Source: Parerythrobacter_A sp963838735 (lineage in GTDB: Bacteria; Pseudomonadota; Alphaproteobacteria; Sphingomonadales; Sphingomonadaceae). From it: DNA of 64,000 nt. The number at the start of each line of letters is the position of its first letter. Positions within the stretch are counted from its first letter, which is position 1. The notes beneath the pieces were generated by a model, which was not told the DNA's origin, searched no databases, and saw only the letters and a list, made by a program, of their open reading frames with translations. A program made the translations under genes and the position numbers. This document shows positions 24,885 to 33,923 of the stretch, piece after piece. The stretch covers positions 62,001-126,000 of the forward strand of contig CAWISG010000012.1 in NCBI GenBank assembly GCA_963838735.1, in the 5' to 3' direction.

Positions 24885-25187
24885 TCAGCGCCGACCCCCA
24901 CGCACCCCGGTGCGGGTCGGCGCGTGAAAGTCGGGCGGTTTGTCCTTCACCCAGGCAACAAACCGTTCCAGCACTGCGTTCTCCAGCAACCGGTCGCGGT
25001 CGGTCCCGTGCCGCGCCAGTTCGGCATTGGTGAAATTGGTATGGATCGCCTTGTGGCAGATCGGATGCAGCGGCACCGTGTCGCGGCCCTTTTTCGCCTT
25101 CGGCACGGTGTGGTGCCACTGGATACGCCGCGCAAACGGCCTGCCGCACAGCCAGCAGGCGTCCGGTTTCTCCCCCGCCAGGGCCAT
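24885..25187 (-). CDS. HNH endonuclease family protein
   Basis: 100 residues. One compact HNH/zinc finger: CWLCGRPF (first CxxC), IQWHHTVPKAKKGRDTVPLH with the catalytic-type His pair, and PICHKAIHTNF with the second Cys/His set. The short length, with little outside the nuclease fold, is typical of the small stand-alone HNH proteins frequently found in Sphingomonadales core genomes rather than of restriction enzymes or homing endonucleases. It starts 14 bases after the glmU stop on the same strand and is probably co-transcribed with glmU. Biological role unknown. Confidence 0.85.
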   Translation of the reverse strand: MALAGEKPDACWLCGRPFARRIQWHHTVPKAKKGRDTVPLHPICHKAIHTNFTNAELARHGTDRDRLLENAVLERFVAWVKDKPPDFHAPTRTGVRGGRR

Positions 25188-25201
25188 TCTTTCGCTGCTT
25201 T

Positions 25202-26564
25202 CTAGCCCTGTCCCGCCTTTTTCTTTTTCATCGTATCGTGAAACCGGTCGGCCCAGCCCAGCTTCACGAGCTGGTCCGCCCGCACCACGCGCAGCTCGCC
25301 ATCGGCCACATCGCGGCTGACCGTGCTGCCTGCCGCGACGATTGCGTCGGCGCCGATGTTGACCGGGGCGACCAGCGCGCTGTTGCTGCCGATGAAAGCG
25401 CGCGCGCCGATAACCGTCCTGTGTTTGAAATAGCCGTCATAATTGCAGGTAATGGTCCCCGCACCGATATTCGCGCCCTCGCCCACTTCTGCGTCGCCGA
25501 GATAGGTCAGGTGGCTGGCCTTCGCACCTTCGCCCAGCACAGCCGCTTTCATTTCCACGAAATTGCCGACCTTGCTGCCGCGTCGCATCACCGCGCCGGG
25601 GCGCAGGCGGGCATAGGGGCCGACCGTGCAATCCGGTCCGACATCCGCGCCTTCAAGGTGGCTGAACGCACGGATCGTCGCACCATCCGCCACCGTGACG
25701 CCGGGGCCAAACACGACATTCGGTTCCACCGTCACATCGCGGCCAAGTTTGGTATCGAAGCTGAAAAAAACCGTTTCCGGGGCCTTGAGCGACGCACCGT
25801 CGGCCATCGCTTCCTCGCGCCGGAATGCCTGCCATTGTGCCTCCGCCGCCGCCAGTTCGGCACGGCTGTTGATGCCGGTCACTTCACCCGGCGCATCGGT
25901 CGTCACCACGGCGCAATGGCGGCCATCGGCATTGGCAACATTGACGATATCGACGAGGTAATACTCGCCCTGCGCATTGTCGTTGCCGACACGGCCCAGC
26001 AGGTCGAACATGTCCGCCGCACGCGCCGCCATCACGCCGGAATTGCACAAAGCGGCAGGCGCGCTCTTGTTCGTCCGCATCCTTGTATTCCACCATTTTC
26101 GCGATGCGTCCGGCGTCGTCCGCGATGACACGTCCGTAATGACCCGGATCGTCCGGCTCAAAGCCGAGCACCACGGCGGCGGGGGCGTCCTCGGCATGCA
26201 GCCGGTCGAACATGGCGCGCATTGTCGCCTCGCGCACGAAGGGCACGTCGCCATACAGCACCAGCACATCGCCTGTGAAATCGCCAAGCGCTTCCTGCGC
26301 CTGCTGCACTGCGTGCCCGGTGCCCAGCTGCGGTTCCTGCAACGCGGTTTCCGCGCGGTCGCCCAGCGCCCCCTCCAGCTGTTCGCGCCCCGCGCCAACT
26401 ATCACCACCTTGCGCGCCGGGGCCAACGCATCCACCGACTGCATCAGGTGGTCGATCATGGGCCGCCCCGCGACCGGGTGCAGCACCTTGTGCAGCGCCG
26501 ATTTCATACGCGTGCCTTTGCCGGCGGCAAGGATGACGGCGGCGAATTCGTGAGTGGTGTTCAT
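25202..26564 (-). CDS. glmU: Bifunctional GlmU (N-acetylglucosamine-1-P uridyltransferase / glucosamine-1-P acetyltransferase), frame broken by one extra base
   Basis: Makes UDP-GlcNAc for peptidoglycan and LPS. N-terminal pyrophosphorylase domain MNTTHEFAAVILAAGKGTRM with LHPVAGRPMIDHLM and VLYGDVPFV; C-terminal left-handed beta-helix acetyltransferase with TITCNYDGYFKHRTVIG, FIGSNSALVAPVNIG and the Lys-rich tail. The two halves are in different frames. Reading on the minus strand, ERACR should run into LCNSGVMAAR, and removing one base from the AAA run at 26049-26051 (TTT on the coding strand) joins them, giving 453 residues. The gene is essential, so a sequencing error is the simplest explanation. 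Divergent from gph. Confidence 0.95.
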
Positions 26565-26660
26565 GGGCGCAGCCTTTGGCGAAGCAGTGTTGCAGTTTCG
26601 ATAGCAAGCGCAGATGCCGACTGGCGACCATAACCTTTATTTTGCGGGGGAAACAGGACA

Positions 26661-27326
26661 ATGGACGTAGCGGCGATAGGCTTCGATCTCGACGGGACAT
26701 TGCTCGAAACGCATCGCGATCTCGGCGCGGCGGTAAACCATGCGCTGTCGGCGGGCGGGTTCGCAACGGTGCCGACGGAGGAAAGCACCGACCTGATCGG
26801 CGGCGGAGCCAAGGCGATGCTGGCGCGCGCCGTCGCGGCGCAGGGCGGCTTGCCAGAAGCGGCCTTCCGCCCCCTCTACAAGACGATGTTGACGTTTTAT
26901 GCCAAGAACAACGCGGTGCATTCGCGCGCCTATCCCGGCGTTGTCGCGACGCTTGATGCGCTGGCGGCGCGGGGTGTGGCGATGGCGGTGGTGACCAACA
27001 AGTTCGAAAGTTTCGCGCGCGATATCCTGACGCAACTCGGCCTCGCGGACCGGTTCGTCTGCATTATCGGCGGCGATACGATGGGCAAGGGCAATGCCAA
27101 GCCTTCCGCCGCGCCTGTGCTGGAAGCCATGCGCCGGTGCAATGCGGACGCCGCCACCTTCGCCTTCGTCGGCGACAGCAGCTACGATGTCGGCGCGGCC
27201 AGGGCGGCAGGCGTGCCGGTGGTAGTCGCAGCCTACGGTTACTGCGACGGACCGGTGGACAGGCTCGGCGGCGATGCCGTCATCGAATCGTTTGCCCACC
27301 TGCCCGCCGCGCTCGAACGGCTGTGA
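26661..27326 (+). CDS. gph: HAD-family phosphoglycolate phosphatase
   Basis: Hydrolyses 2-phosphoglycolate, which arises in 3'-phosphoglycolate DNA-end repair. 221 residues, haloacid dehalogenase fold: motif I FDLDGTLLET (nucleophile Asp), helical cap (about 17-85) with DLIGGGAKAM, motif II VVTNK, motif III Lys in KGNAKPSAAPVLEAM, motif IV VGDSSYDVGAA. Assignment to Gph rather than another HAD phosphatase rests on length and the cap sequence. GGGGG-containing Shine-Dalgarno region is 8-14 bases upstream. Divergent from glmU with 96 bases between starts. Confidence 0.85.
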   Translation: MDVAAIGFDLDGTLLETHRDLGAAVNHALSAGGFATVPTEESTDLIGGGAKAMLARAVAAQGGLPEAAFRPLYKTMLTFYAKNNAVHSRAYPGVVATLDALAARGVAMAVVTNKFESFARDILTQLGLADRFVCIIGGDTMGKGNAKPSAAPVLEAMRRCNADAATFAFVGDSSYDVGAARAAGVPVVVAAYGYCDGPVDRLGGDAVIESFAHLPAALERL

Positions 27327-27432
27327 CGGCACGCCCTGCCCCTACGGCACCGCGCCCTATCGTGCATACGTCGCGCATACGTCGCGCCTATGGTTGCATC
27401 GCAGCAATGAACCTGCCAATTCGCGCAGCATA

Positions 27433-27448
27433 TTGACGTAAACGTAAG
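27433..27448. promoter_or_regulatory. ACGT-AA-ACGT palindrome upstream of the SDR gene
   Basis: TTGACGTAAACGTAAG at 27433-27448 contains two ACGT half sites (27436-27439 and 27442-27445) separated by AA and ends 20 bases before the SDR start codon. It resembles the palindromes I recall for MerR-type LiuR regulators of branched-chain amino acid and acyl-CoA catabolism. No such regulator gene is in the window, so the assignment is tentative. Confidence 0.4.
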
Positions 27449-27468
27449 CCATTATCGGAGTTTCCCGC

Positions 27469-28398
27469 ATGACCATCTCGTTCAAGGACAAAGTCGCCAT
27501 CGTCACCGGAGCAGGCGGCGGTTTGGGCAAGGAATACGCGCTTGAGCTCGCCAGGCGCGGGGCGAAAGTCGTGGTGAACGACCTCGGAGGTTCGCGCGAC
27601 GGCACCGGTTCGTCCGACGCGGCGAGCGAAGTGGTCGAGGAAATTGAAAAGGCGGGCGGCACCGCAATGGCCAATGGCGGTTCGGTGACGGAATACGATC
27701 ACATGGAAAAGATGGTCGCCGACGCGAAGCAGAAATGGGGCGGCGTGCATGTCCTCATCAACAATGCAGGCGTCCTGCGGGACAAGACCTTTATCAAGAT
27801 GTCGCCCGAGGACTTTGAATTCGTGGTGAAAGTCCACCTTACGGGCAGCGCATTCGCCACCAAGGCTTGCTGGGAACTGTTCCGCGAACAATCCTATGGC
27901 CGCGTTCTGATGACAGCCAGCAGCACCGGGCTGTTCGGCAATTTCGGACAGGCGAATTACGGCGCGGCGAAGCTGGGGCTCGCAGGGCTGACCAAGACGC
28001 TGCAACTGGAAGGCGCGAAATACAACATCCGTGTCAATACGCTCAGCCCGGTCGCCGGCACGCGCATGACCGAAGACCTGTTCCCCGAAGAAGCGTTCAA
28101 GCTGTTCGATCCGGTCAATGTCGTTCCCGCCGCGCTGTTCCTGGTCAGCGAAGACAGCCCCAGCAACGCCATCGTCGGCGCGGGTGCGGGCGGGTTCCAT
28201 TCCAGCTGGACCGTGATGAACGACGCGGTGTGGCTGAAGGAAGAGGACCGCACGGTCGAAGGATTCGCCGCCAAGTGGGACACGATCAACGATTTCAGCA
28301 ACCTGACCGCCCCGCAATCGGGTAGCGAGCAATCGGGCAATATCCTGAAGGCGATGCAGAAGGTAACGGGCGAAGGTCCGGGGTCTGCGCGAGGCTGA
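27469..28398 (+). CDS. SDR oxidoreductase, (3R)-hydroxyacyl-CoA dehydrogenase-like (MFE-2 type)
   Basis: NAD-dependent short-chain dehydrogenase of 309 residues. MTISFKDKVAIVTGAGGGLGKEYALELARRG gives the dinucleotide-binding TGxxxGxG (positions 14-21), VVVNDLGGSRDGTG is the loop typical of the dehydrogenase domain of peroxisomal multifunctional enzyme type 2, NNAG follows, and the catalytic Ser-Tyr-Lys are in TASSTGLFGNFGQANYGAAK. The extra C-terminal 60 residues (VGAGAGGFHSSWTVMND...) also fit MFE-2-like proteins. Beta-oxidation or branched-lipid metabolism is likely, substrate unknown. A possible LiuR-like palindrome overlaps its promoter region. Confidence 0.85.
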   Translation: MTISFKDKVAIVTGAGGGLGKEYALELARRGAKVVVNDLGGSRDGTGSSDAASEVVEEIEKAGGTAMANGGSVTEYDHMEKMVADAKQKWGGVHVLINNAGVLRDKTFIKMSPEDFEFVVKVHLTGSAFATKACWELFREQSYGRVLMTASSTGLFGNFGQANYGAAKLGLAGLTKTLQLEGAKYNIRVNTLSPVAGTRMTEDLFPEEAFKLFDPVNVVPAALFLVSEDSPSNAIVGAGAGGFHSSWTVMNDAVWLKEEDRTVEGFAAKWDTINDFSNLTAPQSGSEQSGNILKAMQKVTGEGPGSARG

Positions 28399-28462
28399 TA
28401 CGCGCGCCGTTCAAACTGTATTGACCCACTAACACACCGGGCCTATCCCGCTGCCATCAGCA

Positions 28463-29662
28463 GTGGAGACGCGCCCGGTGTACAGCGAAGAAGACATCAA
28501 TTCCGCAGTCACGGCAGGGGCGCTGAGCGCCGAGAGCGCCGCTGCCTTTCGCGCCCATATGACGCAGTTGCGCGAACTGCCACGTGGCAGCGAGGAAAAC
28601 TTCCGCCTCATCAACAGCTTCAACGATATCTTCGTTGCGATCGGTGTGATTATCATGCTGGTCGCGGCGGGGGCTATCGGGCAGGCTTTGGGCACGGCGA
28701 TCTATCCACCACCGGATTGGAATACGATGTATGCGCAAGCCATCGCCCCGACAGAGGCGCAAATGAAGGCAGCAAGTGGGGCGCGTGAGGTTTCCGAGAA
28801 TCTCGGCATACTGTTCGGCGCGTTGTTCGTCGCGGCGACCGCGTGGCCGCTGGCCGAGTTCTTCACGCGTAAGCGGCGTATGGCTTTGCCTTCTATTATC
28901 CTGCTGCTCGCATATGTCGGCGGCGTGTTCGCAGCGGTGCTGAGCGCAGCCATCGCCGCGATCGATACCGACGGGGCAAACGCCCTCCCTGCCATTCTGT
29001 TCTCTGTCTCTGCCCTCGTCGCAGCAGGCGCTGCCTACCTGCACTGGCGGCGGTTCATGGTGCCGATTACCGTTGCTGCCGGGTCCGCCGCCATCGCGGC
29101 GACCGTGGTGGGTCTGCTGCTGGCCGGGTTGACCGAACTCGCGCCCGAGCATGACGAGACCATCGCGCTGAGCCTCGTATTCCTGACCGGGCTTGCCGTG
29201 TTCGCCTTCGCGATGTGGTGGGACATCGGCGACCGCGAGCGCATCACGCGGCGCAGCGATGTGGCGTTCTGGCTGCACCTGCTCGCCGCACCGATGATCG
29301 CGCATCCGGTGTTCGCGCTGATCGGCGTGATCGATGGCGACGATATCGGCACCGGCGCGGTATTCGCGGTGCTGGGGGTATACATCGTGTTCGGCTTGGT
29401 GGCGCTGGCGATCGACCGGCGCGCGCTGCTGGTCTCGGCGCTGGCGTATGTGCTTATCGCCCTGACCATCTTGTTCGACCGGTTCGGCGCGGTGGAGCTG
29501 AGCTTTGCGCTGACGGCGCTGGTGATCGGTTCCGCCCTCCTGAGCCTGTCGGCTTTCTGGGCACCCATCCGACGCGCGGTTGTTAGCAAGCTCCCGACGC
29601 AATGGCAGGCGCGACTGCCCGATACGACCGGTGTGCCTGCCAGCGCGACAGCGCCAGCCTAG
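28463..29662 (+). CDS. Polytopic membrane protein, function unknown
   Basis: 399 residues from a GTG at 28463 (METRPVYSEEDINSAVTAGA); a second GTG at 28478 is possible. A soluble N-terminus of about 45 residues precedes roughly ten transmembrane helices (first about 53-75, then from about 113 to 372 with short loops), and the C-terminus is a short Thr/Ala tail. The N-terminal part with a few acidic helices followed by many membrane spans recalls DUF2157-type proteins but I cannot assign it. No charged catalytic motif stands out. It ends overlapping the convergent DUF2794 gene by four bases. Confidence 0.65.
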   Translation: METRPVYSEEDINSAVTAGALSAESAAAFRAHMTQLRELPRGSEENFRLINSFNDIFVAIGVIIMLVAAGAIGQALGTAIYPPPDWNTMYAQAIAPTEAQMKAASGAREVSENLGILFGALFVAATAWPLAEFFTRKRRMALPSIILLLAYVGGVFAAVLSAAIAAIDTDGANALPAILFSVSALVAAGAAYLHWRRFMVPITVAAGSAAIAATVVGLLLAGLTELAPEHDETIALSLVFLTGLAVFAFAMWWDIGDRERITRRSDVAFWLHLLAAPMIAHPVFALIGVIDGDDIGTGAVFAVLGVYIVFGLVALAIDRRALLVSALAYVLIALTILFDRFGAVELSFALTALVIGSALLSLSAFWAPIRRAVVSKLPTQWQARLPDTTGVPASATAPA

Positions 29663-30009
29663 TCCACCGCCTTCATCAGCCTGCGTTCCATCGGCGCGAG
29701 CACGCCAGGCAATTCGTGCCCGCGTTTCAAGACCTGGCCATGTTCACCGAACAGCGTCCACATCCCCTGTCGGTTGCGCAGGGCCGGACGCTTCTCCACC
29801 CGTGCCTGTGGCCGTTCGGCGGCGCGGCGGAAGGCGGCAAACACCGCGCAATCTTGCGTGAAGTCCATTGCGTAATCGCGCCATTCGCCCGCCGCGACCA
29901 TGCGGCCATAGAGGTCGAGGATGCGTTGCAATTCGGCGCGGTCGAACCCGACCTGCCCTCCCTTGCCGCCGGGAAATGCGACGACGCTGCCGCTCGAACC
30001 CGACCTCAC
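29659..30009 (-). CDS. DUF2794 domain protein
   Basis: 116 residues, function unknown, a family restricted to alphaproteobacteria as far as I know. The diagnostic core FDRAELQRILDLYGRMVAAGE with WRDYAMDF, then AVFAAFRRAAE, a basic stretch and LKRGHELPGVLAPMERRL are all present. The start is a GTG sharing four bases (GTGA) with the stop of the epsC gene, so it is translationally coupled to it. Last gene of the leftward operon secreted protein-hdaA-epsC-DUF2794. Confidence 0.9.
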   Translation of the reverse strand: MRSGSSGSVVAFPGGKGGQVGFDRAELQRILDLYGRMVAAGEWRDYAMDFTQDCAVFAAFRRAAERPQARVEKRPALRNRQGMWTLFGEHGQVLKRGHELPGVLAPMERRLMKAVD

Positions 30010-30725
30010 GGAAACGTGCCGGTCCCGCTGCGCCTGCCTGCGTCACCTGCTTCATCGTCAGCAGCCTTGAGCGCATCCAGTTCGGCCCGCATCGCTGCAA
30101 CCTGCGCGGCCAGCTCGGCAAAGCGGCGTGCACCTTCGGGCGTCATCTCGGGGCACGGTTCGTCGCATGGAGTCCCATAAGGCAGGAATTCGCGCAGCCA
30201 GTCTTCGGCGGGGACCAGCGTGGAGCGCGCCTTCATCCCGATCATCGTCGCGCCTTCGGGCACGTCGTCGGTGACGACGGCATTGGCCCCTATCCGTGCA
30301 CGGCGACCCACTTCGATGGGGCCGATGACCTGCGCACCGGATCCGATAATGACATTGTCACGGATCGTAGGATGGCGCTTGCCGCCGATGCCGTTGGCGG
30401 GATTCGTGCCACCCAGCGTCACGCATTGGTAGATTGTCACATCGTCGCCGATTTCCGCCGTTTCCCCGATGACGGTGAAGCCGTGATCGATAAAGAAATT
30501 CGCTCCGATGGTTGCGCCGGGATGGATATCAATCGCGGTAATCATGCGCGAGAAGTGGTTGACCAACCGCGCGAGAAAATACAGCTTAGCCTCGAACAAC
30601 CAATGCGCCACGCGGTGCAGGCCGAGCGCCCAGACACCCGGATACAGCAACACTTCCCAACGCGAACGCGGGGCGGGATCGCGTGTGCGCACGGAGTCGA
30701 GATAGGCTGTCAGCGAACCGAACAT
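30006..30725 (-). CDS. epsC: Serine O-acetyltransferase (EpsC type)
   Basis: Acetylates L-serine with acetyl-CoA, the first step of cysteine synthesis. 239 residues from MFGSLTAYLDSVRTRDPAPR at 30725, the usual start of the EpsC subfamily. Left-handed beta-helix hexapeptide repeats run about 65-165: IHPGATIGANFFIDHGFTVI, GETAEIGDDVTIYQCVTLGG, KRHPTIRDNVIIGSGAQVIG; the active-site His lies in IDHGFTVIGE. A C-terminal helical extension (about 185-239) is rich in Ala/Glu. Between hdaA (51 bases) and DUF2794 (4-base overlap). Confidence 0.92.
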   Translation of the reverse strand: MFGSLTAYLDSVRTRDPAPRSRWEVLLYPGVWALGLHRVAHWLFEAKLYFLARLVNHFSRMITAIDIHPGATIGANFFIDHGFTVIGETAEIGDDVTIYQCVTLGGTNPANGIGGKRHPTIRDNVIIGSGAQVIGPIEVGRRARIGANAVVTDDVPEGATMIGMKARSTLVPAEDWLREFLPYGTPCDEPCPEMTPEGARRFAELAAQVAAMRAELDALKAADDEAGDAGRRSGTGTFP

Positions 30726-30776
30726 CGCCCCCCATCTCCCATCTTGGCGCACATTGCGCAAGTCAGAACAGCCCCG

Positions 30777-31442
30777 TTAGAACAGCATTGACTGCTCCGG
30801 CCCGTGAACCGCCTCCAGTGCATCGCGCCAGACCGAGAGTGTGGCAGGCACCTTGCGCTCCAGGGTCAGCCGGTCGATCGTCGCCACGAGACTTTCGATC
30901 CCGGCAAAGCTGCGTTCCGCACGCGGCACGAGATAGGCCAGCGCGCCCTTACCCAGCGCCAGCCCGCGTTGCGAGGCATGGTTTTCAATGAGGTCCGCCA
31001 GCATTTCATCGTCCGGCTCGCCGACAGTCAAGTGCAGCGCCGCGCCAATACGGCTGCGCAAATCCGGCAGGGCTATTTGCCACGGCTGGCGACCGCTCAC
31101 CAGCAGCAGCGGACGCGCCGCCTCCTGCGCGCGGTTCCAGCGGTGGAACAGGTCCATTTCCGGCAAGGTATCGGCATCGTCGATCACGTCGCCCGCCCCG
31201 CCCCCATCCCCACCATTCGCAAACCACCGACCCAGTAGCGACTTGCCGCTGCGGGGCGGACCGGACAGGATGGCAGTGCCGTAGGGCCAGTCCGCCGGAT
31301 CGCGCAGCGCATCGAGCGCGTTAGCATTCGCCTCGCCTACGATCAGACGCTGGAATGCGGCAGCCGCGCCGTCGCGCTGCCGGTTCGCCTGTGCAAGCGA
31401 TAGCGGCAACGGGATTTGCCGGCTGTCGGAGAGAACCGACAC
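30777..31442 (-). CDS. hdaA: DnaA-related regulator HdaA (Hda-type)
   Basis: AAA+ protein that with the sliding clamp stimulates ATP hydrolysis by DnaA (RIDA). 221 residues from a GTG. The N-terminus carries QIPLPL (residues 9-14), the clamp-binding hexapeptide, exactly where Hda proteins have QLxLPL. GPPRSGKS is the P-loop, VIDDADTLP replaces the canonical Walker B DD, and the C-terminal half has the DLRSRIGAALHLTVGEPDDE sensor/box VII-like block and a lid domain. There is no DnaA domain IV. Downstream of a secreted-protein gene by 6 bases and therefore in the same operon. Confidence 0.9.
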   Translation of the reverse strand: MSVLSDSRQIPLPLSLAQANRQRDGAAAAFQRLIVGEANANALDALRDPADWPYGTAILSGPPRSGKSLLGRWFANGGDGGGAGDVIDDADTLPEMDLFHRWNRAQEAARPLLLVSGRQPWQIALPDLRSRIGAALHLTVGEPDDEMLADLIENHASQRGLALGKGALAYLVPRAERSFAGIESLVATIDRLTLERKVPATLSVWRDALEAVHGPEQSMLF

Positions 31443-31448
31443 GGCCCG

Positions 31449-32750
31449 TTACCGCGAAATGGCGAGCGCGCTGCTGCCCTGGTTGACGGTAAAGCCCCGC
31501 CCGCGCAGCGCCGCTGCCAGCTCGCCGATGCTGCCGCCATAACTGACCCGCATCACCGACGTACCGCCAATGGCCAGACTGCTGGTGGCGGCACCGCGCA
31601 CGCCCGGCGTGCCGCGCACCGCAGACAGCGTGGCGTCGATGGCCGCCGCATCGGGGCTGGCGAACTGGACCACGAACGCATTTACCGTCGCCGCCGTGGG
31701 TGTCGCGGCGGGTGCCGGCGTGGTGTCTGCGCGTTCTTCGGGCGCTGCGGCGGCGCTTTCCTGCGCGGCGGCGCGGGCGGCACGGTCGGACCGCTCCTGC
31801 AATTCGGCAGCGCGCCCGATCTCGATCAACCGCTGCAAGGTCGGATCGGTGCCCTGCAAGCCGACATTCAGCGTGGCGTCCGGCGTCAGCAGCCCTTCGG
31901 CAAGCGCGCCTGCAAACATCGTATCGAAGCGCAGCACCGCACGGTTCATCATTGCCGCCACACCGGCGGGATTCGCACTACGCAGCGTGAAGCTGTCGAG
32001 ATACGTGTTGTCTGGACCATAGCGCCCGGTGAAGGTGCCGCGCACGGGACCGCCGGGATATTCATGGTCCAGCTGCGCGATGGCGATTAACACGTCGCCC
32101 GCCTCGTATTCGTCGAGCACGTTGCGCCACCAACTGCGGCTACGGCGTGCGGTCTGGCCATATGTCAGCAGCAGCGAATCGCCTCCCGCACCGGAGGGCC
32201 TGACATATTCGATGCGGCTGCCGCCTGTCTGGAATTCCGCCCACGCGCGCTGCCACGGGTTGCGCTGTTCATAGACCAGCTGCGTCCCGCCGGTAATCGT
32301 TACCGGCACCAGCAGCATCGGCGCGGACCGTGCCCGCTGCCCCGCCCCGCCCAGAAACCGGCGTGCCCGTGCCCGGTCGAAGATGACGCCCAGCGTCGCG
32401 ATATAGCGGCGCGGCCCGATCTCCTCGCGCTGGATGACGATGGCAGTTACCATGCTGTCGAGCTGGCCGTCGGACACGTTCGGCCCGTTAATCTTGGCCC
32501 ACGCCTTGCGCTGCGCCTCGCGCCAGCCATTGCGCCGCGCATCCTCCGCATTGTCACCGGTTTCATCGACTTCGATACCGGCCACGTCGATATCGTTGGT
32601 GCTGGCGATGGCGGCAATGCCGCGCTCCCCCTCCACCTGCGCGACCGTACTGGCGGCGACGACCGCCAGAGAAATCGCTCCGGCAAGCGCCAGTGCAACG
32701 AAGAGGTGCAACCTTGTCGGCCGGTTCGGAAGGGAGGAAGATGTCATCAT
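31449..32750 (-). CDS. Secreted protein, DUF2066-like N-terminus, with a small C-terminal alpha/beta domain
   Basis: 433 residues. N-terminal hydrophobic helix (LHLFVALALAGAISLAVVAA), probably an uncleaved or cleaved signal. The region about 45-150 (RNGWREAQRKAWAKI, GPRRYIATLGVIFDRARARR) has the pattern of the DUF2066 family. An Ala/Pro/Glu-rich linker (about 322-352) leads to a small domain VNAFVVQFASPDAAAIDATL through GGSIGELAAALRGRGFTVNQ that looks like a beta-alpha-beta-beta-alpha-beta fold. Function unknown. It is the first gene of the operon with hdaA, and is divergent from purM (72 bases). This neighbour pair (with hdaA and purM) is common in Sphingomonadales. Confidence 0.6.
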   Translation of the reverse strand: MMTSSSLPNRPTRLHLFVALALAGAISLAVVAASTVAQVEGERGIAAIASTNDIDVAGIEVDETGDNAEDARRNGWREAQRKAWAKINGPNVSDGQLDSMVTAIVIQREEIGPRRYIATLGVIFDRARARRFLGGAGQRARSAPMLLVPVTITGGTQLVYEQRNPWQRAWAEFQTGGSRIEYVRPSGAGGDSLLLTYGQTARRSRSWWRNVLDEYEAGDVLIAIAQLDHEYPGGPVRGTFTGRYGPDNTYLDSFTLRSANPAGVAAMMNRAVLRFDTMFAGALAEGLLTPDATLNVGLQGTDPTLQRLIEIGRAAELQERSDRAARAAAQESAAAAPEERADTTPAPAATPTAATVNAFVVQFASPDAAAIDATLSAVRGTPGVRGAATSSLAIGGTSVMRVSYGGSIGELAAALRGRGFTVNQGSSALAISR

Positions 32751-32822
32751 CGGGGAAAACCTGCCGCCTTTTGCCCAAAGCCCCGTAGAAATCCAAGCGC
32801 GAAAGCGTAAAGCCTGTCGTCG

Positions 32823-33923
32823 ATGACCGGAAAGAGCGCCGCACCCTACACGTATGCCGAAGCCGGCGTGTCGATCGATGCGGGCAACCGGCTGGTCAAG
32901 GCTATCGGGCCGCTCGTCAAAGCCACCGCCCGCCCCGGCGCAGATGCGGAACTGGGCGGGTTCGGCGGGTTCTTCGATCCCAAGGCAGCTGGCTACACCG
33001 ACCCGTTGCTAGTGGCCGCGAATGACGGTGTCGGCACCAAGCTGAAACTCGCCATCGAGTATGACCGGCACGATACCGTCGGCATCGACCTGGTCGCGAT
33101 GTGCGTCAACGATCTTATCGTGCAGGGTGCCGAACCGCTGTTCTTCCTCGACTATTTTGCGACAGGACGGCTGGAAACGGGTGTTGCGGAACGGGTGGTC
33201 GCCGGGATTGCCGAAGGATGCAAGGATGCTGGCTGCGCGCTGATCGGGGGCGAAACGGCGGAAATGCCGGGCATGTATGCACAAGGCGATTACGACCTTG
33301 CCGGGTTCAGCGTCGGCGCGGTCGAGCGCGGCGAACAGCTGACGGGCGAGCGCGTCGCAGCGGGGCAGGTGCTTCTGGGACTCGCATCGACGGGGGTGCA
33401 TTCCAACGGGTTTTCGCTGGTCCGACGGTTGGCGGCGGACAAGGGCTGGCGCCTGGACCGCCCTGCCCTGTTCGATGCTGAGACGCTGCTGATCGACACG
33501 CTGATGGCACCGACCCGCATCTATGTGCACAGCCTGCTGCCGCTGATCCGCGCGGGCAAAATTGCAGCGTGCGCGCATATCACCGGCGGCGGGCTGCTGG
33601 AGAACATTCCACGCGTTTTGCCCGACGGGTGTCGTGCCACGGTCACTGCCGACGGATGGCGCCAGCCGATGCTGATGGCGTTTCTGCAGGCGCAGGGGAA
33701 GATCGAACCCGGCGAGATGGCGCGCACCTTCAACTGCGGTGTCGGCATGGTGCTGACCGTGGCGGAAAGCGATGTTGCGGCTGTGACCGCGGCGCTGACG
33801 AAGGCTGGCGAAACCGTGCTGCCCGTCGGGCGGATCGAGACTGGCAGGCGAGGCTGCACGGTATCAGGATCGCGCGGGACGTGGTCCGCGAAGGCTGACT
33901 GGTCCGTGACGCATGATGGCTAA
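32823..33923 (+). CDS. purM: Phosphoribosylformylglycinamidine cyclo-ligase
   Basis: AIR synthetase: converts FGAM to AIR with ATP in purine synthesis. 366 residues, slightly long at both ends. Conserved: YAEAGVSIDAGNRLVKAI, the ATP/metal block GVGTKLKLAIEYDRHDTVGI then DLVAMCVNDLIVQGAEPLFF, GCALIGGETAEMPGMY, and SVGAVER with STGVHSNGFSLVRR. Followed by the purN fusion with an 11-base overlap, so the pair is translationally coupled, the usual purMN order. Confidence 0.97.
   Translation: MTGKSAAPYTYAEAGVSIDAGNRLVKAIGPLVKATARPGADAELGGFGGFFDPKAAGYTDPLLVAANDGVGTKLKLAIEYDRHDTVGIDLVAMCVNDLIVQGAEPLFFLDYFATGRLETGVAERVVAGIAEGCKDAGCALIGGETAEMPGMYAQGDYDLAGFSVGAVERGEQLTGERVAAGQVLLGLASTGVHSNGFSLVRRLAADKGWRLDRPALFDAETLLIDTLMAPTRIYVHSLLPLIRAGKIAACAHITGGGLLENIPRVLPDGCRATVTADGWRQPMLMAFLQAQGKIEPGEMARTFNCGVGMVLTVAESDVAAVTAALTKAGETVLPVGRIETGRRGCTVSGSRGTWSAKADWSVTHDG

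Noticed and set aside
25202..26564. glmU as a naturally split pair of genes
   Set aside because: One-base deletion in an AAA run restores a full-length protein; no separate start for the second half is evident.
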